From Pleodorina starrii (Eukaryota > Chlorophyta > Chlorophyceae > Chlamydomonadales > Volvocaceae): a stretch of DNA of 64,000 nucleotides. Numbering within the stretch: position 1 is the first letter of the stretch; every line of letters begins with the position of its first letter. Under the pieces are notes generated by a model that made no database searches, was not told the origin of the DNA, and was given only the letters and a program-made list of their open reading frames with translations. The stretch covers positions 1,860,001-1,924,000 of the forward strand of contig BRXU01000002.1 of the NCBI GenBank assembly GCA_030267565.1, written 5' to 3'. The position numbers were made by a program, and so were the translations under genes. Positions 46,467 through 63,969 of this stretch are shown here, one piece after another.

Positions 46467-48510
46467 TTGCCTCTCCGTGTTGCTCCCCGCACACTCCTCG
46501 CTGGCACGTGCTGCACCGCACTGCGCTGCGCTACGCGCTCTGTTGGGGCTGCGCTGGGGCGGCCCACACAGGTGCACTTGCCCCACACAGGTACACTTGT
46601 GGTTCTGTATGTGGCCCTGTGATGTCGATTTAGCTGGTTTTGCGCACAGCTTGTTACTGCGGACCCGACAGGCGAGGTGAATTGCGATGGCGGGAAGAAG
46701 GTAGCGGTGGCACTGTTCGATGTCAATGTGGCAGCGGTGTACCGGATAGCGGTGGGTCCTTCTGTTATCGCTCCCGGCAGCATCATTCGTATAGAGTAAT
46801 TGAAAACTGCTCATTTGCTTCCGAGGTAGTCTTGGGTTCCAAGGCTGGGCCCTGGGCGCTGCTCCGAGGTCGCGTCAGGGAGCTTTCATGTCATGCAGGC
46901 GGGCTTCCCCCAGTTGTCAGATCGTCCGGGTCGCAATATTCATTTCCCACGAGTGCCTCGGCGCTGCTCATACATTAACGAGATCTCCGACGCGGCCATA
47001 TTGACGAGGAAGGAAGTTTGGATGGGGCAGAATCCGCAGCTGTTGGTTCGGTTGCGCCGTTGGGGTCGGTGGGTCAGGACAAATGGCTGGGGAGGTGCGG
47101 ACGGGAGGTATGAATTGGGCCCCGGCTTGGAAGGAAAGAGCGGGAAAGCGAATGCTGTGTCTGTAGTGTGGTAAAAAGGAACAAACTGTGTATGCAGTTA
47201 TTGGTGCCGCGGACAGGACCCATGCCTGTCAAAAAATGACGCCGCCTGATTCGAAGACGGGTTTGACGCGCGCCAGTATCTACGCGTCGAATGGAAAAAT
47301 GGAAGAAAAACGAACTGCGGAGAAGTCAACGACGCGCCTTCGTGTGTGGTCGGGTTCCAGTACAGTCCCGCACCCGCGAAACACCCCTGCAGTTTATCGC
47401 CTGTTGTCGGTGCCCCGCACGGTGCCGCCCGGCCGGCGCGTGCTGCCTGGCCGAGCCCGGCCTACTCAGTTACGGTACCCGCAAGGGACCCCGCCCAGCT
47501 CTGTATTCGCATAGGCCCTTGCGGCTCGTGTGCGATCCTGGTGGGTGCTGCCGACCAGGCAATCAAAACCAAGCAAGCAATGCGCAAGGGGGCCTTGGCG
47601 TAACTTGGCCGATGTGGGTTTGGCCCCCTGCCTGCAGAGCCTCGTAGCCCTGGGAGTTCTGCGGAAAGCGCGGGAGTCCGTTATTTCGCGGCGATCGTTC
47701 ATATGGGTGTTTACTAGGAGCTGGTGTGTTCAGCTGTTCACGGGCATTACCGAGACGCCCCGCCCGCCACTAGCCGCTACCTGTCTCGACTGCCCATCCT
47801 GACCGGCTGAGAATCTAGTGCGACAATACCCCGGGGCTAGGCATAGTTCCCGCGTTAGGTAAAGGGCCTGTGCCGACCATTCGAGTATTGACGTTTTGCA
47901 CGTGAGAGCTCCGGGGAGCTTGCCCGGGGAGCAGGGGACCTCAAGGGGCAGTATTGGTACGTTGACTCCTCTAGCTTCCAGAACCAACAGCAGCCAAGCT
48001 TGAACACTCAAGGCGTCTCAGCCTCAATGCCTAACATTGGTACGTATCCAGTGCCGACGCGGTTCCCAACGAAAGATGGTCCCGTAAGAAAGGAAGGAAG
48101 GAAGGGTGTCAGGGCCCGCTAAAGGCTACCGAAATGCCGAGACCCAACCAAGCGCAGCAGGCGCGGGCTGATTACATGTGCGTGTCAATGATGTTCACGC
48201 GACGCGAGACGACCGTTGGCCCCTGGGCCCTGGCAGTTTCGCCCTGAAGGGCTCACTCAGATGCAACAGGCATTTTTTTGTGACGAGTGACACTATCAGG
48301 AAAAGGAAAAGGACACTGTATCTTGTGCAGTAACTGAAAACAACTTCAATGTACGGCGGGTTGAAATTTGGCGCGCTCGGATTCATAAGAGCGAAGTGTT
48401 TCGCTTTGCTTACGTGCATACTTGACATACGACGTACATAACACATGCAAGCCTAGTCAATTGATTCCAGACCTTGACGCGCAAGCCCTTCTTTGACCGG
48501 ACCTTGCGAA
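46467..48510. other. Divergent promoter region between fasciclin and MCM3 genes
   Basis: About 2 kb between the two start codons with no supported gene. It should hold both promoters. A perfect E2F consensus lies at 48367-48374, and a one-mismatch version (TTTCGCGG) near 47685-47692. Confidence 0.6.
48367..48374 (+). promoter_or_regulatory. E2F/DP binding consensus TTTGGCGC
   Basis: Matches TTTSSCGC exactly and continues as GCGC. It is 137-144 bases before the MCM3 start codon. E2F sites drive S-phase expression of MCM genes in plants and animals; use here is inferred. Confidence 0.55.
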
Positions 48511-53422
<4,912 letters not shown>

Positions 53423-54776
53423 ACAACGAGACGGGCGACAAGACCGGCGTTGATAGGTTGATTGGTGGGTAGGTGCGCAGGCGGCAGGATTTCTTTCAGA
53501 TCTGATCTGGTGCCTACATCGAATTTCTAACGTTGTAGGGGGTGTGACGGACGGGTGCGTTGCGTTGTGGGGCCAACCGTAGGCCAGGCGAGGCGCTGCG
53601 CTGGCTCTTTATGGGGAGTATGAAGAGCTTGGTGGTGATGGTGATTATGATGAATGTAGCCTGAAGGCAGTGTCTTGAGTACGGATGGATGGCCCTGAAG
53701 GGAGGATGTGGTTGGGGCGATGCGCCTCCTGTATCTCTGCAGTAACCCGTCCCCTGCCCCTACGCGGTCATTGTACCGAGGTTGTCCGGCGTTCAAGAAC
53801 ACTTGCGTAAGGTACAAATGTTATTGGTTGAGACACGGACTTACGCTCGGCGGTGGCGCGGGTGTGTTTGTGTGGGGCAGCGCAGCAGTCGGCTGACGGG
53901 GAAGCGGCGAGGGTGCCATCGCATCCCTCCTGGCCGCCCCCGTCTCTCAGTTCGCCCAGCAGCTCTGGAGGATGGCCCATCGGCCCGCAGGGGTTATTTC
54001 CTTGGCGTTGCGCTGGGTTTTGAGTGGCAGACTAAACTTCTGTGGTGCGTGCGTTGACCGGTCAGGGAGTAGGGAAAAGAAGCCGGAGCGTTTGCCAGCC
54101 CGGCCTCGTAATGCAGACGCATAGATGCATTTGGTGACGCATGGACGGGGGTGCTATTAGACGCGCATTTTCTTTCGGGACACACGCCCGAGTCGAGTAA
54201 ATGGGCGACGGGGCTGTTTTAGTCTAATCCCACCCAGCCGTGGTGTAGTCTCTTGCATGTTGCTACAGTTGGCTCAAGGCCCTTTGAATTATGTAGAACC
54301 AACATGCCAGCTCGCCGGGTGCTGTAAGGGCCAATGCCGTCACCGACATCTGAGCAACACCTGTTCCATAACGAGCAGTACTTATGCGCCGTCTCGGCAT
54401 ACACCCTGCCCAGCCTCCCAGCTCGATCAAGCCAACACCGTCAAGCACCACACGAACATCCAGCGACACGGAGTATGGGTCGTCAGCTGTCTAGCCTGAG
54501 CAGTTCTTGTGCCGCAGTGGGTTGACGGAATCACCACCCGCGCTCGTCAATTGGCCCCGCATGACCCAAGAGAACGTACTCCAACTGATTTGCACCTTCA
54601 CGCCCGCAACAATAGGAAATATATACTAATACTGTACTGTGTTCTACGTTGTACGACATATGTGTTCACGGAAGCATTGGCACAGCAATGTCACGAACCT
54701 CCGTGCGAGCCCAGTCATGTCATGCGCGCCAGACTGTATCGCAGGTGCGCCTGCCCCCTCGATCGCCGCCTCGCCC
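53423..54776. other. Intergenic between convergent MCM3 and kinesin-like genes
   Basis: 3' flanks of both genes, with no supported coding sequence. TGTAA on the + strand at 54323-54327 is the first after the MCM3 stop. No TGTAA was noticed on the - strand here. Confidence 0.6.
54323..54327 (+). terminator. TGTAA poly(A) signal, MCM3
   Basis: First + strand TGTAA after the MCM3 stop, about 900 bases downstream and about 450 bases from the convergent gene's stop codon. Confidence 0.45.
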
Positions 54777-57700
54777 TCAGGTCACGGCGGCTCCCAGCCA
54801 CTCCTGCGCCAAATCAACGGCCAAATCTGGCTCATCCGCAAAGCCAAGATGCTGCGCTAATCCGAAGCCCCGCCCAGCGCCCACCGCCCCTGCCGCCGCC
54901 ACCGCCTCCATCTGCATCAAACGCAGCCGCACCGCGTAAGCCTCCGTCAGGCGCCGCAGCTCCTCAGTCTGACCCGCAAGCACCGAGTTCTCGGCGCGCA
55001 GCCGCGCCGCGTCGCGGGCGGCAGCCTCGCGCTCGGCGGCGGCGGCCGACGCGGCGGATCGCGCCGCGGCCAGCTGGCTGGCCAGCTCGGCGTTCTTGGG
55101 TCCCCAACACGGGGGCGGGCGGGAGCGGCGCGGGGTCGGGAACAACCCGGTGCGGGGGGTTGAGGGAGGGAAGGAGGGAGTTGAAGTGGAGGGTGCGGGC
55201 ACAGATACGGGTAGGTGGAGTCAGGGTAGGTAGGGTTGGCGCAAGGGGAGTCAGGGCAGGAGAGCGAATGACATGAACTGAATGACGCTCACCGGCGACC
55301 GAGCGAGCGCGAAGCTGCAGCTGTCGGCCAAATCGACACGCCGGGCATGGCGTGCAGTACAGTGCAGAGCAGTGGAGCGCAGTGTAGATATGTTCGGTGT
55401 AGAGGATGACCGCTAAAAGGGGATGACCACGGAGCTCCCTCCCTGCCCAGATTGCAGCAGCTTCACATACGCACACATCGATCTTCGGTCTACTCTGTGC
55501 AAGAGCCTTAGGAGGCGGAGGACGAGGCGTGCCGCGCAGCAGCAGCAGCCCTACCTGCGTCTCCAGCCAGCGCCGCCGCACTCCCTCCCCGGCCGCCACC
55601 CGCGCCTCCAGCAGCGCTGCCCGCCGCTGCTGCGCCGCCGCCGCCAGCGCCGACCGCAGATGCGCCTCCCGCCGGTTCGCTTGCCGCAGCGCCGACCGCA
55701 GCGCCCCCATCTCCCGTCGCCCCCGCCGCCACGCCGCCTGCGCCTCACCCTCCGCTGCCGCCGCTGCCAACTCGTCGCCCAGGGCCCCGAACGCGTCGCG
55801 AGCCCCGCCCCCGCCCTCTACGTCTTCGTCGTCATCATCGTCGTCATCGCCGTAGCTCCAGACGCTTTCCGAGCCGCTGGCCGTGGCGGCGACGACCTCC
55901 GAAATGCGCATGACGGGGCCGTCGGTGCCGGCCGCGAGCTTACCGCTGCTTCGCCGCGCCGCCACGGCTGCGGCGGCGGCAGCGCCGCTGCCATATGGGG
56001 AAGAAGACGCACGGCCGGCGCCGCCAAGAACGGGCCCGCAGCTGTGGCGTCGCCGGCGGGCATCTGGCAGCCCGCCGCGGCCTCTGGCGCTGCGCTGCGG
56101 CTGCAGTTGCGACGGTTGGTACTGCGACCGAGACCGCGGCTGCAGCTGCGGAGAGCAAGAGGACGAGCTTCCTCCGCGGCCCAGCGCCGGCACTGACTCG
56201 CGAAGGCGAGGCGTGGTCTGGCGCGACGCTGCAGCTGCTGCTGCTGCGGCAGCGGCGGCGACAGCACCGCCGCCGCCGCTGCTGACGGCGTGTTGGCGAC
56301 GGCGACGGCTGCGTACGGCGTCCGAAGCCAGCGCTGCCAGCTCCTGCTCGGCGCAGCGTACGGCTATTTCGTACTGTCCCGCCACCAAGTCTGATACCTA
56401 CAGGGAGGGACGGGGCGAGGGAGGGCGGTAGAGCGGGCGTGCGGCGTGCGTAACCCGTGAGACCTCGGCGAGGACCTTTGAACATACGTTCCTTCCCTTC
56501 CCTGAATTGCCTGTAGGCACACGAACAAGGTAGATAGCTTTTCCTTACGAGGGAGCTTTTCCTTACGAGGGGACTCTCAACGACGAGGGCCGGTCGGTCT
56601 CAAGCCGCACCTGCCGCTGCAGGCCCTCAATGTCCTCCTCGTAAGCCCCCACGAGCGCCGCCAGAGCCGCCGCCGCCGCGCCGCCGCCGCTCCCGCTCCA
56701 GCCGGCGGCGGCACCGGGCTCCGCGCCGCCGCCGGCGTCGTCCTCCTCCGCCGCGGCAGTCGCCGCGGCGCGCCGCAGATGTCGCCGCAGCCGGGCCACC
56801 TCCGCGTCATGACTCGCCTGCTGCACCTCCATCGCCGCGCGGACCTCCATGAGCTCCAGTTGACTGTCGTACAACCTGTCGTGCAGAGCCTCGCTGCCGG
56901 CGGCGGCGCGCTCCAGCGCGCCCAGCAGCGCCTGGTTCCGCTGGCGGAGCGGGACGCTGTTGCTGCCTGGCGTCGTCGGCGGCGGCTGCAGCGCCGCCGG
57001 CGCCCGAAATGAGCCGGCGGCGCCGCCGCCGCCGACGGCGGCGGCGGTAGTAGCGAATGGGCCGGCAGGTGTTTTAGGGCTGCCGGACGCGGCACCGCCG
57101 CCACTCTGAGACGAGGAGCCGAAGCCTACGGCACCGCCGCCGCTGCCGCCGCGCGACCCCGTGCCGGCGGCGGCGGCGGCGCCGCCGCCGCCGCCAACGT
57201 GACCTGGTGGCGAGCTGGCGGCGGCGGGCGTCCCGGGTCTGAGCAGACTGGGCGCCGATTCGAAAGGTGATCCTGCGGCGGTCGCCGTGCGCGGCGATGC
57301 GCCGGCGGCGGCGGCGGCGGCGGCAGACAGCAGCGGCAGTGGCGGCGGTGGTGGCGGGCTGGCGAGGGCCGCTGCAGCCGCGGCGGCGTCTCTCGCGATG
57401 CGGTCGTTCCAAGACCCAAGGGACGCGTTGTCGTCGTCGGGTCCATCGCCTGGTCCCGACCCGGACCGTCTGCCGGTGACACTGACGCTGCCCTTTCCCC
57501 CGCCGCCGCCGCTGTCTGCCGCAGCCTCGCCGCCGCCGCCGCTGGGCCACGGCCAAGCCTTGGCGTCGTTCCCGGGGCCGTCCGCCAGGAGGCCGCCATC
57601 ATCTCGTCCAGACGGGGCGCCCAGGCTCCATTCCGTGTCCACAAACCCTGTCGTACTCTCCTGGTCCGCCGCCGCCGCCGCTGCTGCCGTACGAGTGACG

Positions 57701-60700
57701 TCGGCTTGCGCGACAGCATGAGCTTGCGAAGTTTCGTCGCCGCCGCTGCTGCTGCTGCTAGTACTGTCAAGCAAGCGCTCGAGTCCGCGAGAGGGACTGT
57801 TGGGGCTGCATCCGCTGCCGCCGCCACCGCCGCCACCACCGCCGACGGCGTGCACCGTACCAGCTGCTTCTTCCCTGGAGCGTCCGACGACGTCCCTTTC
57901 CCCCGGACGCCAGTCGGAAACGCTCGGAGCGCGGACACTGTCGGCACCACCGCCGCCGTCGCCGCTGCCGCCGCCGTCGCTGCCAAAGCCATCGCACAAC
58001 AGCCCACCCGCCCCTCGTCCGTCAGAACCAATGCCCTGGGACCCATCACGGTAACCGCCGCCTCCGCCTCCGCCATCGACGTCGTACTCACTCGCAGTCC
58101 GACGGCTGCCGCCGGCGGTACCTCGGCCGCCGGCAGCACCACCGGCGCCAACAACGCTGGCGCCCGCCGCCAAGGATGGAGCTGGCGCCGCCGCCGCCGC
58201 CGTCGCCGGCGGCGGCAGCTCCTGTACAGCGTATCCAGCCAGCAGGGCGCCGTACAGGCCGGCCGCCGGACCCTGGTGCGGCAGAGCCGCCCACGCCACT
58301 TCGCTCGAGCGGCGGAACGACGAGGACGCCGTCGACGAGGGCCTCCGAGCGTTCCCAACAGAGGCCCTCCGAGGATCGCCGGCCGCGTCGTACGGCAACC
58401 GCGACGGCTTGCCGTCGGCGCCCGCACCCGCAGACGCACCCCCGGCGCTAGCGCTAACACCGTCGCGACGGCGGCGGTCGGGCGTACGATCGGCAGCAGC
58501 GGCGGCCGCTGGTTGCGGACGCGCTTGCCCGGCCCATGCCGACGGCGAAGCCGCGCCCTCGGGCTCCCGCTGGTTGTAGGTCGGCTGTAGTTGCTGCTGC
58601 TGCAGCTGCTGCTGCGGAGGTGCCGCCGCAGGCGGCAGCGGCGGCGGCATCACCGCCGCCAGCGGCGACGCCAGCACATGCCCAGAAGCTCCGAGTCCGG
58701 TGGCGGTGGCGGCGGCGTCCTGCACGACCTCCGAAACCAGGCCCTGGTACAGCCGGTCAAAGTCGGAGCGCAGGCGGGACAGCCGCTCCGCCGCCGCGGC
58801 GGCGGCGGCGCCGTCGGCGGGCTGCAGGTCCACCGGCGCCTGCGGCAGACCCTGCGCGGCGGCCGTCGCCGCCGCCGCCGCGGCTGCGCGCTGTCCCTCA
58901 TTAGACGATTGCCGCTGCTGCTGTTGCGGCTGCTGGGATTGTAGGGAGCGCTCCCCACCTGACATCAAGCTCTGGAGGAAAAAATCGGCGGAAAATTGGC
59001 TCCGGCTAATACCCACCTCCGCCGGCATCCAGGCGCCGGCGGCCTGATGTGGCGGCGGCGGCGGCGGCGGCCCCGCCGCTGCCGCAGCGGCGGCGGCGGA
59101 GCCGCTGGCCCCGCCGCCGCTCGAGACGCTGCCATACAGGCAGGTCGCGCTGCCGCTGGCGCTGCCGCCGGCACCGAGGCTGCCGCTGCGGCAACTTTCG
59201 CTGTCCTCGCCACCGGTGCCGCCGCTGGCGCCCCCTTGCGAGGCCGAGGGCCGGAGCTCTAGGCCCGGGCCGTGGTACCGTCCCGCCGCTGCGCCGGCGC
59301 CCGGCGACGGCGGCGGCGGCGCCGCCTCCGCCTCCCGCAAACGCCGCGCGTTCTGCAGCGCTTCCAGCCGCCGCTGCAGTCGTACCATACCGCCCACGAG
59401 CACGCCGCCGCTGCCCTCCGCCTCCCAACCCGAAGCGCCGCCGCCGCGGCCGCTGCCCTCTGTGTAGCCACGCCCAACCACAGCAGGGACCGCCGCGGCA
59501 GCAGCGGCGCCGCTGCTCCGCGCCCTGCCGCCGCCGCCGCTAAAGCTCCCGCCTGCGCTGGCGCTACTTGCACGAGCAGCGGCGGTCTCCGTCTTGTACG
59601 ACGCCTGCATGAACGCCGCATCACGACTAGAGCGCTCTGCAATCGGCTGTCGTTGACTGCCGCGGTCTCGGTCCGTCCAGCCCGATGTCCCGGCGGCGGC
59701 GGTGGCACTGGCGGATGCGGAAGGTGCCGTGGCGACGTCGACGTCGACGCCACCGGCGCGGCCTCTCCCGCCGCCGCCTCCGCTGCTCGCCGGGCGAAGC
59801 GCCGCCGTCGCCGCCGGCGGCGGCGAGACGCTCCAGGGGGGATCGCCCAGCAAGCGCGTCGTGGGCCGCCACTCGGGGCTCTTGGCGGCGGCAGTGGCGG
59901 CGGCCGCCGCCGGGGACGCTAGAATGCGATCCGACGTAGCGCTGTACCGCAGCGCCGCGACGCCGCTGCCAATGCCGCCGCGCGCACTGGCGGGATCACC
60001 AAATTCGGCGTCAGTGGCAGTGGCAGTGGCGGGTCGCAGATTGGAATCCGCCGCCTCCTGAAGAGCCAGCGCCTCTAGGGGGGTCAGCTCCGCCGCCCTC
60101 GCCGCTGCCGCCGGCGTCGTAGCGGTGGCGGCGGCGGCGGCGGCCCTCCGGGCCGCCTCCCGTTTGTACAGTTTCACCAAATCCTTCATTTCTTGGCTGT
60201 GGCGCAGCCGCAGCAGCGACGCAACCTGGCGGTCCCGTTCTTGAGGTGATGCCGCCGCCAGAGGCTCCGGGAGCGACGAAGCCGACGGAGCACGGCCGCC
60301 GCCGCTGCAGACGGCGTTGACGCCGTACAGTGGAGGCGGCGGCTCGCTCTTCGTGACGACAGTCTGTGTGCGGAGCAGAATGGCGTGGAGCGGAGCGGGA
60401 GCCGCATGCATGTGGATAGCATGCGGAGTTATGGGACGCCGTGTAGGGACAGCGACTCAGCGCTTGATAACGCCCTTGCCGCCATCCCGCCCTCCCGCCC
60501 TGAGGTCCTCGCGGGAGGCCATGTCTCGCTCGGGCCCTTACCCTCATCCCCAGATCCTTACCCGAATGGCTCGCGCCTGGGACACCAGCTTGACCGCCTC
60601 CAGGACGTGGGACCGACCCGCCGGGTCGGTTTCGGTGTGTGCCGCACCCGGCAGGCCGATGGGCAGCGCGAGTAGGAGGTGCGGCGCCACGTTGCCGGCA

Positions 60701-62727
60701 AGCAGCGGCGCCAGGCGGCGGCACAGCGCGCTGCCGCGAGGGCGGCTGGTGCAGTGGAGCGGCCGGGGCAAGCCTGCGGCGAGCCGCCGCGTCGCATCGC
60801 GCCGTTCCCACACACACACACACACGAACACACACACGTGTCGGGAAAGGGAAAGTGGGGCACAGAACGACATTCCGAAGAGGCAAGCGGTGGTGAGGTG
60901 GGTTGTGACTTGTGAGGGAAGAGATGGTTGGAACATCGGGAAGACCCGCATTGGAGGGACGGAACGGGGCAGCTAGCCCACCGCGCATCGGAGCCCGAAC
61001 TCACACACGCGCACACACATTCACTCATGTACGCACTCACGCACTCATTTACTTCACGCAAGCACTCACGCACGCACACACTCACCCGCATCGCTCCCCT
61101 GCCGGGACAGCAACTCTACCAAAAGCTCACGCGCCGGGCCCAGCGCGCCGTCTCCCGCATCAACGTCGACGTCCTCCGGTGGCTGTCGCCGCGACGGCGG
61201 CAGCGCCGCCGCCGCCGCTGGCGCCGACGATGCCGACCGCGGCGGCGGCGGCGGCGGCGGGTCGCAGCCAACGAACACCAGGTCTAGCGTGGTCCACACC
61301 CGATCTGTCGGCGCCTCCCGTCGGTTGCCGTACGATGACGATGACGACACCAGGCCCCTGGCGGAGGCGCCCCTGCCCTGCGACGGCTGTTGCCGCTGCT
61401 GCTGCTCTGATGGTGGCGGTGTGGGCTGAAGCCGCACGCCTAGACGGACGAAGAGCTGCGCCGCGGCGGGGCCATCGGGCGACACAGCGGGCTCCAGCAG
61501 AGGGCCCTGGCGGCCTGCCGCTGCGAAGCTCGTGCCGCCGCCGCCACCACTGTTCCTGCTGCCGCCGCCGTCGCTGCCGGTTGACGCTGCCGCTGCCGCC
61601 GCCGCGATGGGACCCCGGCGCCGCCAGAGGCTGCTGCGACAGAAGGCGGCGTGGAGCGCTGCGATGGCCTCCGCCACAGAGGCAGCATGGACGGGGCCTT
61701 CCGCCGGCACCGCGGCGACAGACCCGTAGGTGTTTGGGAGGGAACTCATTGACCTGAAGGGCCGCCCTGCGCCGCCACCGCCACCACCGCTGCCGGCGCT
61801 GACGTTGGCGCGGGCGCTGTGTGCACCGCCCACCGCCGCCGCGGCGGCGGCGGGGACGCCCAGGGAAGCCTTGGCGACGGCCTCCGTCACCGCCTCCGCC
61901 ATCAAGTCATGCCAGCCGCCGGCGCCGTCACCGCCCGCGTCGTTGCCGGCGCCAGACCCCGTGCGGCCGGCCGTGGGCCGACGGGCGCTGGCGCCACCGC
62001 CACCGCTGCTGCTCTGGACGCTGCTGTTGATGCGGCCGCTGCCGTTAGCGCCGGTGCTGCCGCTGGCGTCGCCGCACCGCAGCTCCAAGCACCACAGCGC
62101 CAGGCCGCTCTCTCCCGCGGCGGGGCCCGAGAAGGCGGCGTGCAGGCACTCGAGCAGGACGCTGCTGCGCTCGAGACCCATCAGAAGATCCAGGGTGGCC
62201 GGCAGGGAGGCGGCCGACGCCGTGCCTCCTGGAGCCTCGTCCATGGAAAAGCGAAGGCTGCCGGAGGGTGAGGCCGGCGCTGGCGCCGGCGAGGACGAGG
62301 CGGCGGCAGGACCAGGCGGCACCGGGGCCGCCGGGATGGCGAAGCAGACGAGGCTCGTGTGGTAACCGTCCAGCAGCCAGGCCCGCAGCGGGGCCTCGGC
62401 TATGAACAGCGCTGCTCCGGGTGTGCCGCCCGACATGGCGCGAGAAAAGCGGTACAGGAGCAGCTCCTTCCCGCTGTCGGGGCTGTCGGCTTCCTGGAGG
62501 CTGCCGCGGTGGCCGGGCTGGGCGGCGCGATTGGGGGCCACGCGCACGGCTCCGCCGTCTTCGCAGACCTCGAGGTCGCCTGAGCCAGAGCTGCCGGTTC
62601 CCAGGAGCAAGGCAAAGGATGCCATGGACACGATGCGAACAGGCGAGAAGTCGAATCCACCGAGCTCCGCCATTTGCTCCAGGCGCTTCTCAAGCTGCAA
62701 GATTTCAGCAACCGAGAAATGACTCAT
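54777..62727 (-). CDS. Giant kinesin-like protein with degenerate, P-loop-less motor domain and coiled coils
   Basis: Five exons, 2255 residues: 62727-61086, 60773-60562, 60363-56611, 56397-55555, 55094-54777, all in phase. Kinesin landmarks recur in order over residues about 90-618. YRFSRAMSGG and APLRAWLLDGYHTSLVCFA (112-130) match FDxVF and LDGYNxxxFAYGQTGSGKT, but the nucleotide P-loop is replaced by IPAAPVPPG. LDLVFVGCD stands for the switch II strand LxLVDLAGSE. Exon 2 GSALCRRLAPLLAGN matches SKLTRLLxxSLGGN, and VLEAVKLVSQARAI matches the closing TLxxAxxAxxI. ATP hydrolysis looks impossible. The rest is Ala/Gly/Ser-rich. Coiled coils lie near the end of exon 3 (LRQRNQALLGALERAAAG), in exon 4, and in exon 5 (RLRAENSVLAGQTEELRRL). 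The last acceptor (CCCAAG) is weak. A structural or cytoskeletal role is inferred. Confidence 0.72.
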
Positions 62728-63320
62728 CGGCGAACACCGCACAGCAAGAGGCTTGCAGCTTTTGCAGTTGCCAAGACCGCCAAGCTTACCTTTCCACTTG
62801 GTGGAGCGTACGCAAAGTTAGGCAGCGCATCCATTTTCCAAAGTTGCCGAGTTCACTTCAGGGCCGACGCCCGTCTGTCTTAAAATTTCTTGCTGTCATA
62901 CAAAGATCACCGCACATAAAAGAGCCAAAACATTACAGCGGGTAGGATGCAGCAATTCGTTTCGGTGAATTAGTCAAAATCATTTTCTGGCTCTGGATTC
63001 AGGTTGCATTCACCAGCCATTCCCGAAAATGAAGATGCCGAAAGAGAACCGCCATGCGAAAGATCAGAGTTTGCAACCTTGGCTGCCGGGCAACTGCAGC
63101 TGTTGGCGGTTGGCCATGGTCCGTACTCAGCGCCAGACCTTTGGTGCTGCGGACCCGATCTCAGGCAGCATGTCCTTGGCGACTTGGCCAGCCATTACCC
63201 CCTAAAGCGATGTTGACCAACAATGCCTATCCACCCGCCACCGACACTTGTTGTTTTGGCGCCACGCTGTCCACCACTTAGGGTAAGCGCGGGTGTTTCC
63301 GTTCACAACGTGAACGACTG

Positions 63321-63365
63321 GTGACTGTTCGCTGAACGTTCACTGAATGTTCAGCGAACAGTCAC
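63321..63365. repeat. 17-bp perfect inverted repeat, 11-bp spacer
   Basis: Left arm GTGACTGTTCGCTGAAC (63321-63337) is the exact reverse complement of 63349-63365. The spacer is GTTCACTGAAT. Confidence 0.95.
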
Positions 63366-63369
63366 GGGG

Positions 63370-63397
63370 AACGTTCACTGAATGTTCAGTGAACGTT
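63370..63397. repeat. 28-bp near-perfect palindrome related to the preceding inverted repeat
   Basis: AACGTTCACTGA at 63370-63381 mirrors TCAGTGAACGTT at 63386-63397, with four central bases between. It shares GTTCACTGAATGTTCAG with the neighbouring repeat. Confidence 0.92.
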
Positions 63398-63945
63398 CGT
63401 CAAAGCCGTACGTTACGGACATCGCGCCGAGGGTGGCTCGGGTAGCCGGCGGGGGCCCCGGCCTGGATGAGCCCCCAAAAGGTAGGGACAGGCGCGGAGT
63501 TCGTGGACGGAGATGCGTGAGAGGACGCGTGGTGCGACTTTGGCGGAGGTCGGACTGTTTCCGCAACGCCCCGGAGGACGAGGACGAGGCGGCGACGGCG
63601 AAGGAGGCGGTGGCGAAGGAGGAGGCCTGCGTCTGCTTTTGCGTCAAGATGTCAGACTCAGTCTGCGTCTGGTGTTTTAGACTCAACATTGAGTCCCCGG
63701 CCCACTCATTGCATCCAGCCCCACACTCAATTGACTCAACCCACTCTATTGAGCCCCCGGCCCACTCAAACGAAATGCCGGACCCGACGAAATAAATAGT
63801 CTGAGGATGCACGGCCGGCCAATGCTTGTCGAAAAGCAGCAGCGCATTGTCAAGAGCCATGTTGACTTAATGCAGAACTAACAGGCAGAGAAACTCATTC
63901 GGGAGTGTCGAATTATAATGGTGAGGGACCGGTGCGCTTGTAGGT

Positions 63946-63969
63946 CGTACTATTTCGGAAAATAGTACG
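63946..63969. repeat. 10-bp perfect hairpin CGTACTATTT / AAATAGTACG
   Basis: Arms at 63946-63955 and 63960-63969 with a CGGA loop, at the right edge of the window. Confidence 0.9.

Noticed and set aside
57126..58460. 444-residue Arg/Pro-rich alternative frame inside the kinesin-like gene
   Set aside because: It is a shifted frame of the same strand over low-complexity sequence; the longer frame is continuous with flanking exons.
63375..63860. Open frames on both strands at the right edge
   Set aside because: They arise over direct and inverted repeats, lack any recognised domain, and cannot be tied to splice sites inside the window.
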